Shown: positions 1-11,010, counted from the first letter of the stretch. The stretch: DNA of 64,000 nucleotides from Larix kaempferi (GCA_027924585.1 BSBM01000150.1:12825001-12889000); one strand, 5' to 3'. The notes: generated by a model from the sequence alone, not told the origin. A program made the numbers and translations.

Positions 1-821
1 TGGAGGGATTTAATGCGAGGTGGATGTGGAAATCGAGGATTGGTTCTTTGTACAAGAGGTGTTTGGTTCTTAAATGCAAGCGAATGTTTGTCTCCTAAAC
101 GACGATAGTAATGACTGTTAGGATATGCTTAAAGAAAATACTGAGGGGGATAAGCTGAGGGAAAAATACGGAGGACCGAAAACCAAAAGTGGTTCAGGGC
201 TCAGGATAAGTGGTTTAGGTAGACCGATTTTAAGGCCCTGAATGAACATGAGGCTGCCACATGGATATGGTGGTTTTCATTTAGGGGTACATTTATTGCA
301 TTAAAACCCCATCTCTTCAAGTATCCTGAATATAGGGCAGGCGTCGATCTCTCTCTTCATCACTCGAGACTTGTGCAAGGCTAGCGCAACTTTTGGGTTG
401 GGCCCCCCTTTATGACATATGCCTGGCTGGCGGATCACGGATGCGAAACCATGGTGATGGATTCTTAATGGTTTCAGGGCCCGAGAAAAGTGGTTCGGGG
501 AGACCGTTTATGGGGTCCTAAATGATTTTGGAGCTGATACGTGGCCTTGGTGGTTTTCATTCAAGGGCGCCCCGAGCTCAATAAATGTCGCGCACTTTGG
601 GCCCTCTGAAAGAAATATCAACCTTTGATTTGAAAGCGGGCCATCATCTCGATCAAATATTTATTTCAACTCATCGATTTACCATTTCTTTGAAAGTCGA
701 TCACCTTTCTTTCCATCCTCCCACGTCGTAACCATTCTGATATCTTGTAAGAGATATAAATTTGGCTCGTGATCCGTGGTGTTGTCTTCAGCCGATTGGG
801 TCACGAATATTAGTACTAACA
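1..821 (-). repeat. 3' LTR of giant gypsy element G1, cut by the window start
   Basis: Positions 1-821 align along their whole length with 28832-29654 in the same orientation, with scattered substitutions and small indels (my estimate is 85-88% identity). On the minus strand both copies begin TGTTAGTACTAATATTCG, a TG start typical of an LTR. The pol remnants just above 1053 also read on the minus strand, so this is the start of the 3' LTR. The rest, including any second copy of ORF1, lies outside the window. The LTR holds two degenerate internal copies of a segment ending in ggtggttttcatt (near 270 and 550). The divergence between the two copies implies an old insertion. Confidence 0.85.
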
Positions 822-1052
822 TTGGATTCAATGGGGAGAACCTTTTTCTTCGGAAGAAGTTGAGAATAGTAGACCAGTGCCTTTAAGTCCATTGGGTTGT
901 GGATTCATATATGTCCTTAACTTTGAAAATCAAATAACAGAGAACGTGAGAGGAAAAGTGGAAAATGTAAATACAACATAACTTCTTGAAAAAGTGAAAA
1001 GACATATATTACATAAATGATACAGTGGATCATTGATAGAGAAAGATATAGA
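822..1052 (-). other. G1 spacer between pol and 3' LTR
   Basis: AT-rich non-coding stretch between the pol stop codon and the LTR start. A purine run (gaagaaaaagg on the minus strand, near 840-850) sits about 20 bases before the LTR and may be the decayed polypurine tract. I see nothing else in it. Confidence 0.4.
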
Positions 1053-2275
1053 TCAATAATGGAAAAATCTTTTTAGAAATCTCTCGTTTACAGGATTTCC
1101 GAATATTTCGTCGTTGAGTTGTGCATGTTCGTAAGTGTTGTTGTCATGAATTGCGACAACCTTGAATGGGCCTAGCAATAAGTTGTCAAATTTCCCATTC
1201 TTAGATCTATCTTCCCTTCTAGCATCCCATTTCAGAACAAGGTCTCCATGTTGAAAATCCCTAGCTATGGCTCTTCAATCAAACGTTGTTTTAATCTTGT
1301 CTTGGTGGATCTTGGTTGTTTTGTCTAGCTACTCCCTAACCTTCTGAATTTCGATCAATTGATGAATCCTTCTCCCCATATCACTTGGTCCCTCATGCTC
1401 TAGCTGTAATAGTTTCATCACTGGTAAACCTAGCTGAATAGGAAGGACTACTTCATTTCCATAAAAAAGTTGGAATGGTGAAGTGCCTGTAGCATGTTTG
1501 ACACTGATTCTATCGTCCCATAGTGAAAATTTTAGTTGGGAGTCCCAAGACCTTTAATTTGTATTCAACATCTTCTTAATGATAGTCACTAAGATTTTAT
1601 TAGAACATTTTGCCAAGCAATTTCCTTGGGGGTAATAAGCTGTTGAATGAATCAATTCAATGTTTTATTTTTGGCAGAAACTCATCATTTTGGAGGATTT
1701 AAAATCCTGAGCATTGTCTGTAATGATATTCCTTGGGAAACTGAATCTTTCTAGGATGTTCTCTTCCAGGAAATCGATTATGACCGTATCATTAGCATTT
1801 CTTGTTGGAATTGACTCCACCCATTTTGTGAAATAGTCAGTGGCTATAAGAATCCATCTATATTGGCCACTGGAATGGGGGTTTATCTCTCCTATGAAAT
1901 CAATGCCCCACTGTTGGAATGGTGCTTCCACTTTGATTGGTTTAAGTGGAAATAATTTAAGTTTTTTCTTTCCAGCAAATATTTGACATTCCTTACATGA
2001 TATGAAAATATTATTAGCATCAGTGAATAATGTAGGCCAAAAACAACCAGCGCGCATGACCTTATAGGTAGTGGATCTCCATGCATGATGTCCTCCGCAC
2101 ATGCCTTTGTGAAACTATGCTATTATGTCTTCAATTTCTTCTTCAATAACACAATTTAATAGGATTCCAAGAGGATATTTCCAAATGAGATACCCATCTA
2201 GAATGCAATACTTGATAGTTTTATTTTAAGAGATCTCATTTTGTATTTATCCAGATTAGGAGGGAAAGTCAAATG
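1053..2275 (-). pseudogene. G1 integrase (Ty3/gypsy), decayed
   Basis: This is the C-terminal part of the retrotransposon polyprotein, which would insert element cDNA into host DNA in the nucleus. On the minus strand an H2C2 zinc-binding region (GGHHAW, then CKECQ) is followed by the catalytic core with WGIDFIGEI (first Asp) and IITDNAQDF (second Asp). The segment that normally carries the catalytic Glu (around 1590-1640) reads NCLAKCSNK, so a Lys appears where Glu is expected. A C-terminal region with GPFKVVAI ends at a TGA at 1053-1055. The longest uninterrupted part is 1665-2102, and several stops break the rest. It lies downstream of RNase H as in other Ty3/gypsy elements. The family call is secure, and the copy is inactive. 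Confidence 0.88.
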
Positions 2276-2551
2276 CTATAGGTAGTAAACAATGTCTTTG
2301 TACCATCTCGAACAAGAAAAAATTTCGGAAACTTTAATAGAGATATTTTGTTGAATACCTTCTTCTTCTTGTCTAGGAAATCGATCAATCAAATTTATCT
2401 CAAGGGCTTGGTAGTTTGACTCAGCCAAAATTTTGGCTAATCCTTGCCCTTTTATCAGCTTGGTAGGCTTGATTTCCATGTCATATTCCTGGATCTTGGA
2501 GATCCACTTTCCCCTCCTTCCTTCGATGTCTGGTTGACACATGATATCTTT
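2276..2551 (-). pseudogene. G1 RNase H, 3' half (split by copia C1)
   Basis: The minus-strand reading includes GRRGKWISKIQEYDMEIKPT, the familiar end of the gypsy RNase H and its connection to integrase (RWISKLQEYDIEI type). The frame ends exactly at the C1 insertion site and its other half resumes at 9756, so one domain has been cut by the nested element. It would degrade the RNA strand of the RNA-DNA hybrid during reverse transcription. No intact frame spans the full domain. Confidence 0.8.
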
Positions 2552-2556
2552 GATGG
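2552..2556. other. Target-site duplication GATGG (left) of copia C1
   Basis: GATGG directly before the C1 5' LTR is repeated exactly at 9751-9755 directly after the 3' LTR. This is the 5-bp duplication expected of a copia insertion and fixes the element boundaries to the base. Confidence 0.95.
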
Positions 2557-3203
2557 TGTTGATGTATATGTAACTTCGGAATGTATTTCACATATATGTA
2601 TATTGTATTCCTATAGAGATGGTATTATTCCTCTATAAGGAAGTGTCGTCATTTATATTGTAAGTTTCGTAACTTATACTTGATGGGTTATTAGACCACC
2701 TTGTTGGGGTCGGCCCTATATAAGTCATGTGGGTTGAAGGGTTATTAGACCACCCTATTGGGGGTCGGCCATGTGGGTCTAAGGGTTATTAGACCACCCT
2801 ATTGGGGGTCGGCCCAGTCAGCATTATGTTATGTGGTTAAGTTCGAGCCTACATGAGTTAGGTAAAAAGGCAAGTCAAGTCAAGTATAAATAGAGTGCGG
2901 GAGGCACTCTATTTACTCACTCACTTCTCACACATGCTCTCAAGGAGGAGAGGCGCACTTATGGAGGAGGAGGATCTGCTGCTAGGTTATGTCTATCTCT
3001 TGGTTGGTTGTATCATTGCTCTATCTATCTCTGAGGAAGTTATTGGGGTTTTTCACCTTTATGGTTTTCCCCAAGTAAATCTTTGTGTCTCTTGTGTGCT
3101 TGCATTATTGTCTCCATGATTGATATGATGTAGATATGCTGTACATGTTGTTCTCTCAGTTAAGATCCTAGATCAGATTGAAGTAAATTCTGAAAATTTA
3201 ACA
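2557..3203 (+). repeat. C1 5' LTR
   Basis: Starts TGTTGATG and ends TTTAACA. It contains a TATA box (tataaata at 2885-2892), likely transcription start shortly after, and three tandem copies of a segment containing ttattagaccaccctattgg near 2688-2815. It matches 9104-9750 base for base except for about five substitutions. The short ORF at 2895-3119 lies in the transcribed part of the LTR, is present in both LTRs and has no known relative. Confidence 0.95.
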
Positions 3204-3215
3204 TGGTATCAGAGC
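3204..3215 (+). promoter_or_regulatory. C1 primer binding site (initiator tRNA-Met type)
   Basis: TGGTATCAGAGC directly abuts the 5' LTR. It matches the sequence complementary to the 3' end of initiator tRNA-Met used by most plant copia elements. Confidence 0.95.
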
Positions 3216-6164
3216 TAGCCTGAAAGAAGGCATGATATGGCATGTATGACACTTGTTGCACTTACGATGCTAGGGCTTGATATAGCAAAAAAAACCAGTC
3301 ATCGTAGCACTTTCGCTATAAATCCGTTTTGGCGAAGTTTTCGGATCTGAAATTGTTACAGGCCGAAGATAAGATCTCCAGGTATCTTGTTTCCAAAGGA
3401 CAACCTCTAATTCGTTGTACTTTGTGATTTATGATATGTACAATATAGGGTTTCTGCCTCTTCCAGATCTGAGTCAAAATCAGGTGACCTTGGGAAAAAG
3501 GTCATAACTTGGGATAGGAAGCTCCAAATGAAATTTTGTGAAAAGTGACAGGTATTACACAGGCCGAGCTATCTCAGAAAACTTTTTCAGAGGCCGAAGG
3601 TCAAACAGTGACACGTGGCACGCCGTACAAGTTCGCTCTCCTGTATTATCCCATAAACAGGTCACGTTGAAAAACTTGGCATATCTCTCTCTCAGAGAAT
3701 CCAATTGAGGTCAGACCTATCAGGATGGAAAGATAACAGGCCGAGATATCTCAGAAAACTTTTTCAGAGGCCGAAGGTCAAACAGTGACACGTGGCACGC
3801 CGTACAAGTTCGCTCTCCTGTATTTTCCCAAAACAGGTCACGTTGCGACATTTGGCATAACTCTCTCTCAGAACATCCAATTGAGGTCAGACCTGTCAGG
3901 ATGGAAAGCTAACAGGTCAGGCTATCTCAGAAAACTTTTTCAGACCCTGTGGATCAAAAATTTCGGAGTTACACCAGAAACAATCAGGTACATATTTCTG
4001 TTAAAACAGAATTATTTTTTGGTACCTTCATTCATGGCTTCCGGAATTTAGGGCTTTGGAGAAAGTTGGAATTTTTGTAATCGGAGACCACGGCTGAATG
4101 CTACTCATCAAAATAAAAATTTAGAGACCAAAATCAGAATTTTTGGTTGGGCAGAAGGCCGGGCTTGATCAGACCCTAGTTCGGGACTTTGATCAGGAAA
4201 GTGGAAAATTAGGGCTTTTGTAAAAATGGGAATTTTTGAAATCTGAGACCACGGCTGGAAGCTCCTCAGAAAAATAGAAGCTTAGAGCTTTGGATCAAAC
4301 ATTTCGATTGGGTAGAAGAGTGGGCTTCATCAAACCCCAGTTCAGATTCATGTCCAGTGAATCTGGTAGTTTCAAAGGCAAAATTGAGGAGTGAAACTTT
4401 GCAGTCTTCAAATTCTGAATATACCAGTTTGATCAGTTCATCAAGGCGCATATTCCTATCCTTTCGGAAGTTTGAAATTCAAAGTTTGAATTTTTGGGGT
4501 CTCTCTGACAAACCCATATCCAGCTCCAGGTCCAGTTCTTTCAAATCAAGTGGATTGGGTTGATCCTAGAAGAAGATGGATTGGTCACTTGCATAAGTGA
4601 AGAAGTTCCTGTTTCAGAGGGAGATGAGGCTAAGGCCTTACATAAGAAGATTACAAGTGATCTCGACAGGTATGACTCATCGAGGTATGTTTTGAGATTT
4701 GTTCATAATTAAGTTTATGGTATGTTTGTCTTCATGTTATCACGGTTAGTACAATCTTGATTTTAGACTTATCATATCACCTTAATAAAATTATGAATGC
4801 ATGATAGAAGTCATTCATTTATTAGGAGTATGAAACTTATGTTTGTACTAACACATTGTGATGTTGTATGAGTTTTATGTTGTCTACTAACATGAAGGGT
4901 ACACCAAGAAGACAAATCATGTTCTGGTTCAAGAACAAAGATTCATCCATTGCCATGGATCTCATAAGAGATCCATTCTCGAGGTATGTATAACTTGGTT
5001 TTATAATGGTTAACTTATGAGACATGCAGGTTACTAGCACAAGTCACTAAAGAGAACCAGAAGACATTATGCGGGTATGTTAGACATAAATAGCTAGCAT
5101 GCTAATCCAGGTATGTTTTTCCTATATCAAGATAGAATCCTACCTTGTGTTAGGATCTTATACTGTTGTTGATAATGATTATTCATGAATAGTCATAGGT
5201 TTGAATAATCATGATTGTATGCATATTATGTTTCTTACCATAATTGATGATATGACTAACCAGAAGAATCATGATGGTATAGGTTTGAATAATCACAGGT
5301 TTTATGCATTTTATATCTCTTATCTTGATTAATGATTCAACTAACCTGAATAGTCATAGGTTTGAGTAATTACAGGTTTAGACATGTTATGTTTCTTATG
5401 ATTTGACTAACCATAAGAATCCTACATAAACCTTGAATGCTAATGCTTATTATTTCTATTTGAAATGATCATGACTATACATGCTTGAGATTATTGTGTT
5501 TTAATAGTATACTAATGAATATATGATTTTATATGAGATCACAAGGATAACACATTCATGAATAAGCATGCATAGGGACCTAGGATGAATATGAGATTCA
5601 AGAACAGGTAATCCAGGAAGAAAAGATCAAGAGGGAGTACACTCCAGTGGTTTATGCAAGGATGCAGATATTCAGAGGGAGTTGACCATCTCTCTACATC
5701 CCACAACAGAAAGGTGTAGAAGAAGCTACTTCAGATTCGGACTCCAGCAGCTCCTGCAAGGAAGCGAAGACTCAGAGGGAGTCCACCCAACGAACAAACA
5801 AAGATAAGTATTTGAATTGTCATTTCTTAAATAATACTGTTCAATAATGTATATACTGATATTCCTAGAATTAGGTTGTGTATTATGCATATTAGAATAA
5901 TTGCATTGATGAACAGTATACTACTAATACACATGGGTAAGTGGCCTATGGCACTGTACAACACTCCATTGCTACTTATCTAGAATGAAACCTCTTTGCT
6001 GACATGTTGGGAGTTGTGCACACTCTTAAAAATGTTCTGGTAGAGATTGGAAGGCATCTAGAAAGTTACGGGATATGGATAAATGTTGTATTGAAGCATT
6101 GGCTAAGATAATTGCATGACTGTATGGCATATTTCTTTATGTGTAAGAATTTCTTCTGAAAACT
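3216..6164 (+). other. C1 long leader without gag, protease or integrase
   Basis: Nearly 3 kb in which I find no gag, protease or integrase frame. It holds a 177-bp tandem duplication (3560-3945), then AT-rich sequence with repeated aggtatgt motifs that look like intron 5' ends (4670, 4689, 4982, 5076, 5110). Four copies of an agagggag motif near 4615, 5628, 5674 and 5773 resemble the element's own polypurine tract. Origin unknown: filler from captured host sequence or decayed coding DNA are both possible. Confidence 0.6.
3560..3945 (+). repeat. 177-bp tandem duplication in C1 leader
   Basis: Copy 1 is 3560-3736 (177 bp), copy 2 is 3737-3912 (176 bp), and a partial third copy runs from 3913 to about 3945. 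Each begins near caggccgagctatctcagaa or a close variant. The period is constant to within one base, which indicates tandem slippage or unequal exchange. Confidence 0.85.
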
Positions 6165-7448
6165 ATGAGATGTTTTCTAATCATGCAATTTAACTTGTTG
6201 TGTAGGAAAGATCGTATGCCATCTCCTACAAAAGAAGAACTACAACATTTGTTCAGCAACAAATTATCTATTGAAGATATTGAAGTTCCCAAGATACGGG
6301 AAGAATGCCATGATCCGTCGATCATGAAGAACGATGTTTGGGATGCGGTCCCAAGATGTGAAGGGAAGTTTGTTATGACTTCCAAATGGAACTATCAGAT
6401 CAAGCATGTTGCAGATGGCAGCATTAAGAAATATAAAAGTGATGAAATAGAAGATGCACCAGATGGATTTCAAGACAGCATGGTGCAGTCTTATATGTGT
6501 GCAGAACTTGGTGAAGATAGATTGATTGCCAACACGCAGCGGAAGCTTGCTGCCAAGTTCGAGATGAAAGATTTGGGAATGATGCACTATTTCCTAGGTA
6601 TGGAGGTGTGGCAGAGTGCAGGTGGGATCTTCCTTGGTCAAGGGAAGTACACTGTAGATATCCTGAAGAGATTTGGGATGATGGATTGCAAGGCCATGGC
6701 CACACCGATGGTATCGAATCTGAAGCTTCTTTGTGATGCTTCATCTGAGCCAGTTGATATCACTATGTATCGTCAGATGATTGGGTCCTTGATGTACCTG
6801 ACGAACATGAGACCAGACATTTGCTTTGTTGTGAACACATTGAGTTAGCTCCTGACAGATCCGAGGAGTGTTCACCTGGTTGCTGTAAAGCATGTTCTGA
6901 GGTACCTGAAGGGTACAGTGGATTATGGGCTCAGGTATGAGGCAAATCAAAAGTTTAACCTACAGGGTTATGTTGATTCAGATTGGGTTGGCAGTGCTAC
7001 AGATAGGAAGAGCACATCTGGGTGCTGCTTCAGTATGGAATCAGGTGTGATCTCTTGGTTTAGCAGGAAGCAGTCCTGCGTAGCACTGAGTACAGCTGAG
7101 GCAGAGTATGTTGCAGCCTGTTCAGCTAGTTGTGAGGCAGTATGGCTACGGAAGCTACTGTCTGAGTTATTTGATCTCCCGTTGGAGGCTACTGGTATCT
7201 TCTGTGATAACCAGAGTTGTGTGAAGCTGTCCGAGAACCTAGTGTTTCATGACAGGTCGAAACACATAGAGATCAAATATCACTATATCAGGGATATGGT
7301 GCAGAGAGGAGCTGTGAAGCTCCTGTATGTTGCGACGGACGAGCAGATTGTAGATGTGCTGACGAAGCCACTAGCCAGGGTGAAGTTCGAGTACTTCAGA
7401 GAGAGGCTTGGCGTGCTTCAGATCGAGGATACTTCGAGGAAGAAGTGA
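6165..7448 (+). pseudogene. C1 RT/RNase H, internally deleted, one amber stop
   Basis: A copia-type pol remnant in a single frame. The N-terminal part (NDVWDAVP, MTSKWNYQIKH) is the start of copia RT. After KYK, the sequence jumps to EDRLIANTQRKLAAKFEMKD, so the RT palm with the YVDD catalytic motif is missing. The thumb/connection (MHYFLGMEVWQ) and RNase H follow, with GYVDSDWVGS, ALSTAEAEY and HIEIKYHYIRD, ending with DVLTKPLA. One TAG at 6846-6848 breaks the frame before the RNase H part. The deleted palm makes it incapable of reverse transcription. Start chosen as the first ATG of the conserved frame; the true polyprotein would have begun far upstream. Confidence 0.92.
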
Positions 7449-7534
7449 TGGACACATTTGCTGAAGCCATTCCAAGCATGTTGGAAGGAGGATCCTTCAC
7501 ATGAGTGTGGATGTAAGCGCTGGATGATGAGCAT

Positions 7535-7925
7535 CAGGATGATGTTCTGGTTTCTGCTTGATATGATCAGTTGGATCATTTTATGTATGTATGTATGCAT
7601 CATGTTGGATGCTTGGACCATGTATCTGTATATGTATCAGGTGGATACATTGTATGATCAGGTGGATCATGTATGGTGATATGTATCATGTATTTGTATT
7701 TGTATCAGGTGGATACATTGATGATCAAGAGGATCATGTATGATGATATGTATCAGGTAGATACTTGGTATGCATCAGGTAGATGCATTGATGATCAGGA
7801 GGATCATGTATGATGATATGTATCATGTATTTGTATCAGGTGGATACATTGATGATCAGGAGGATCATGTATGATACTTGGTATGCATCAGGTAGATGCA
7901 TTGATGATCAGGTGGATCATGCAGC
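7535..7925 (+). repeat. C1 minisatellite A (gtatcaggtggatac / gatcaggaggatcat)
   Basis: Short repeats alternating gtatcaggtggatacattg with gatcaggaggatcatgtatg, in imperfect units of about 40-60 bp. Many units are near-palindromic (gatcannnngatc). Non-coding and downstream of the RNase H stop. Confidence 0.8.
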
Positions 7926-8190
7926 AGGATGTTGCAAGTGGTGATCAGGATGATCATAGATGACGAGCTTCAGGATGTTGCTCCAGATGACATGCAGCAG
8001 GATGTTGCAGTGATGATCAGGATGATCATAGATGACGAGCTTTAGGATGTTGCTCCAGATGACATGCAGCAGGATGTTGCAGTGATGATCAGGATGATCA
8101 TAGATGACGAGCTTCAGGATGTTGCTCCAGATGACATGCAGCAGGACGTTGCAGTGATGATGATCAGGATGATCATGGATACATCAGGAT
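7918..8190 (+). repeat. C1 minisatellite B (about 67-80-bp unit)
   Basis: Three to four nearly identical units containing gatgacgagcttcaggatg, gttgctccagatgacatgca and gatgatcaggatgatcat. High identity between units suggests recent amplification. Confidence 0.85.
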
Positions 8191-8239
8191 GATGTATGGT
8201 GAGTATCGGGTTGATACTCTATGGCCGTGGATCAGGTTA

Positions 8240-8870
8240 TGCAGATAAGCATGTAATTTGTGCCCTGGGAGATTTGCAGATGGTCTTTCGAGGTTTTGCC
8301 TATGGCATGTAATTTGTGCCCTGGGACATCTGGCAAATGCTCTTTCGAGGTTTTGCTTGGGAGGACATATAATTTGTGCCCTGGGAGATCTGCAGATAGT
8401 CTTTCGAGGTTTTGCCTATGGCATGTAATTTGTGCCCTGGGATATATGGCAGATGCTCTTTCGAGGTTTTCTCCTATGGCATGTAATTTGTGCCCTGGGA
8501 GATCCGATAGGTTGAGTTGTGTGCTCGGAATCAGTCCTGGGATGCTCTTACGAGGTTTTGCCATGACCACATGTAATTTGTGCCCTGGGAGATCCGATAG
8601 GTTGAGCTGTGTGCTCGTAATCAATCCTGGGATGCTCTTGCGAGGTTTTGTGGTGACCACATGTAATTTGTGCCCTGGGAGATCCGATAGGTTGAGCCGT
8701 GTGCTCGTAATCAGTCCTGGGATTCTCTTTCGAGGTTTTGTGGTGAGGTCACATATAATTTGTGCCCTGGGAGATTTGCAGATGGTCTTTCGAGGTTTTG
8801 CCTATGGCATGTAATCTGTGCCCTGGGACATCTGGCAAATGCTCTTTCGAGGTTTTGTGACGCACGTAAA
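8240..8870 (+). repeat. C1 minisatellite C (taatttgtgccctgggaga units)
   Basis: Nine occurrences of taatttgtgccctggga or a one-base variant (near 8256, 8310, 8370, 8425, 8484, 8573, 8663, 8756 and 8811), each followed by a tctttcgaggttttg-type segment. Spacing varies between about 54 and 92 bp because some units carry an extra insert with gatccgataggttgag. The open frames on both strands here are by-products of the repeat. Confidence 0.88.
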
Positions 8871-9090
8871 AGTCCTGAGGATTCCACAGTATGGCCAGTG
8901 ATGACGAAGACCTGCAGGTGGTGGGCCTACATCCAGTATGAAAAAGGACTGGCTCTGTAGAACTTCCTATGACGAGTAGATTCAGAGATTGATTGAGATA
9001 GCAGTAGCAGTGACGATGACGATTATCCAGTGACGATAATCCAGAGAAGATGACTTGTGCTAGAATAACTGTGCTGAGAAATACCTTCCT

Positions 9091-9103
9091 AGTTAAGAGG
9101 GAG
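9091..9103 (+). promoter_or_regulatory. C1 polypurine tract
   Basis: The purine-rich aagagggag directly abuts the TG of the 3' LTR, where plus-strand DNA synthesis starts in LTR retrotransposons. Confidence 0.88.
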
Positions 9104-9750
9104 TGTTGATGTATATGTAACTTCGGAATGTATTTCACATATATGTATATTGTATTCCTATAGAGATGGTATTATTCCTCTATAAGGAAGTGTCGTCATT
9201 TATATTGTAAGTGTCGTAACTTATACTTGATGGGTTATTAGACCACCTTGTTGGGGTCGGCCCTGTATAAGTCATGTGGGTCGAAGGGTTATTAGACCAC
9301 CCTATTGGGGGTCGGCCATGTGGGTCTAAGGGTTATTAGACCACCCTATTGGGGGTCGGCCCAGTCAACATTATGTTATGTGGTTAAGTTCGAGCCTACA
9401 TGAGTTAGGTAAAAAGGCAAGTCAAGTCAAGTATAAATAGAGTGCGGGAGGCACTCTATTTACTCACTCACTTCTCACACATGCTCTCAAGGAGGAGAGG
9501 CGCACTTATGGAGGAGGAGGATCTGCTGCTAGGTTATGTCTATCTCTTGGTTGGTTGTATCATTGCTCTATCTATCTCTGAGGAAGTTATTGGGGTTTTT
9601 CACCTTTATGGTTTTCCCCAAGTAAATCTTTGTGTCTCTTGTGTGCTTGCATTATTGTCTCCATGATTGATATGCTGTAGATATGCTGTACATGTTGTTC
9701 TCTCAGTTAAGATCCTAGATCAGATTGAAGTAAATTCTGAAAATTTAACA
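9104..9750 (+). repeat. C1 3' LTR
   Basis: 647 bp, the same length as the 5' LTR, with about five base differences (for example in gtgtcgtaac, cctgtataag and cagtcaacat). TATA box tataaata at 9432-9439. It ends at 9750 and is followed by the right target duplication GATGG at 9751-9755. Confidence 0.95.
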
Positions 9751-9755
9751 GATGG

Positions 9756-10350
9756 TGCTCCCAGGGACGTAAGTGATGATTTTAGAATGCAAGACATAGT
9801 TCCTGAATGACTTAAGGGATTTTACTAGAGCATAAGCTTGTTTTTCCATTGTGTTTTATTTTAGCTCAGCATCTCTCAATGCTCGGTTGAAAAAGGTGAT
9901 GGGTTTCTCATGTCCTTCACCATTTTTATGTAACAGGACTACTGCAATGGTAACCTCGGAGGCAAATGAGAATATAAGAAACTCCTTTGTCTAGTCAGGA
10001 CTGGTTAAAACAGGTTATTCTCCTATGGCATCTTTTATCTGTTTAAAATAATCTCTTGCAGCTGTTGTCCATTTGATCTCAGCTTTTTTCCTCAACATGT
10101 CAGTGATTTCTTTCATTATTTCAGCAAAGTTGGGGATGAACCTTCATAGAAATTTATTTTTCCAATAAAGGACTATACCTCCTTTTTATTTCTTGGGAGA
10201 TCAATTAGTTTGATAGCGACTACTCTATCAGGATCTATATTTACTCCCTCTTTGGAGACGATGTGTCCCAACAAATTTTCCTCTATCATTGCGAAAAAAG
10301 GACTTTTTGGCATTGAGAGACAAACCAATTTTTCTGCATTTCCTGAAGGT
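9756..10350 (-). pseudogene. G1 RT thumb and RNase H, 5' half
   Basis: Continuation of the G1 pol from the RT at 10351 towards the C1 insertion point. Minus-strand readings in shifting frames recover LLGHIVSKEGVNIDPDRV (RT thumb) and an RNase H segment with a KYNTMEKQ-like motif. Several frameshifts and stops are present. Together with 2276-2551 it forms a normal gypsy RNase H placed after RT. Confidence 0.72.
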
Positions 10351-11010
10351 CTATTTTAGATGTTGAAGATGGTCTTCATCATATTTTGAGAATACTGTCA
10401 TATAATCTAGATATATAAAAATAAACTTGTCCTTTTCACCTATGAATGTTATAACCATGTCCCTTTGAAATGTTGCACCAGCGTTAATGAGACCGAAGGG
10501 CACTTTATCATACATGAAAGTTCTCCATGGTGTGGTAAAAGATTTCTTTTCCCTATCATCTAGGTGCATGGCGATCTGGTTATATCCTGAAAATACATCC
10601 ATCATAGACACTCTAGTTGACCCAACCACTTTCTGAAGAATGTGATCCATTTTGGTAAAAGGGTAATTGTCCTTTAAAGAGCACTTATTTAGATTTCTGA
10701 AATCAACACATAAACGAATTTCTCTGTTCTTCTTCCTGACTAGTACTAGGTTAGCCACCCACTCTGAGTATCTATGAGAAATGATGATTTTTGCATCAAG
10801 CAACCTTCTCACTTCATTTTCGATTACATGGAGTATAATAGGATTCACTTGCCTCAACTTTTTCTTTACTGGCTTAGCAACTGGCTTTAGTGGGATCCTG
10901 TGTTGTATGATAGTTGTATCATAAGTTTTCAAATATTCATACTTCCAAGAAAAAACGTCTATGTATTCTTCAAAAAGGTCCTTATACTTGTTCCTTTGCT
11001 CGATTGTCAA
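10351..11010 (-). pseudogene. G1 reverse transcriptase (Ty3/gypsy)
   Basis: A 219-codon open stretch covering RT fingers and palm. Visible motifs in order: RHRIPLKP-like start (QHRIPLKPVAKPVKKKLRQV), RLLDAKIII, WVANLVLVRKKN, IRLCVDFRNLNKCSLKDNYP, MDVFSGYNQIAM, KVPFGLINAGATFQRDM and the catalytic box. The box reads YLDYM, where active enzymes have YxDD, so the second catalytic Asp is lost. The order NPF-like fingers to palm is complete, so the domain decayed by point mutation. It would have copied the element RNA to DNA. The order on the minus strand is gag, protease, RNase H-like, RT, RNase H, integrase. Confidence 0.93.

Larger units (their letters stand above)
2557..9750 (+). mobile_element. 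Non-autonomous Ty1/copia element C1, complete ends, young
   Basis: A 7194-bp element with two 647-bp LTRs (2557-3203 and 9104-9750), an initiator-Met PBS, a polypurine tract and a GATGG target duplication. By eye the LTRs differ at about five positions, so the insertion is recent compared with the host element G1, whose LTRs differ by over 10%. The interior lacks recognisable gag, protease and integrase and keeps only a damaged RT/RNase H frame plus long non-coding and minisatellite sequence. It must therefore have been mobilised by a helper in trans. It is inserted in the RNase H of G1 in the opposite orientation. Confidence 0.95.

Noticed and set aside
2895-3119. 74-codon frame present in both C1 LTRs as an LTR gene
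   Set aside because: Short, identical simply because LTRs are duplicated, and it overlaps the expected transcription start; no evidence of coding selection.
6264-6950. Minus-strand frames over the copia RT/RNase H
   Set aside because: Shadows of the real plus-strand pol frame.
8232-8814. Frames of 142 and 184 codons on opposite strands
   Set aside because: Both lie in minisatellite C and repeat the unit; not genes.
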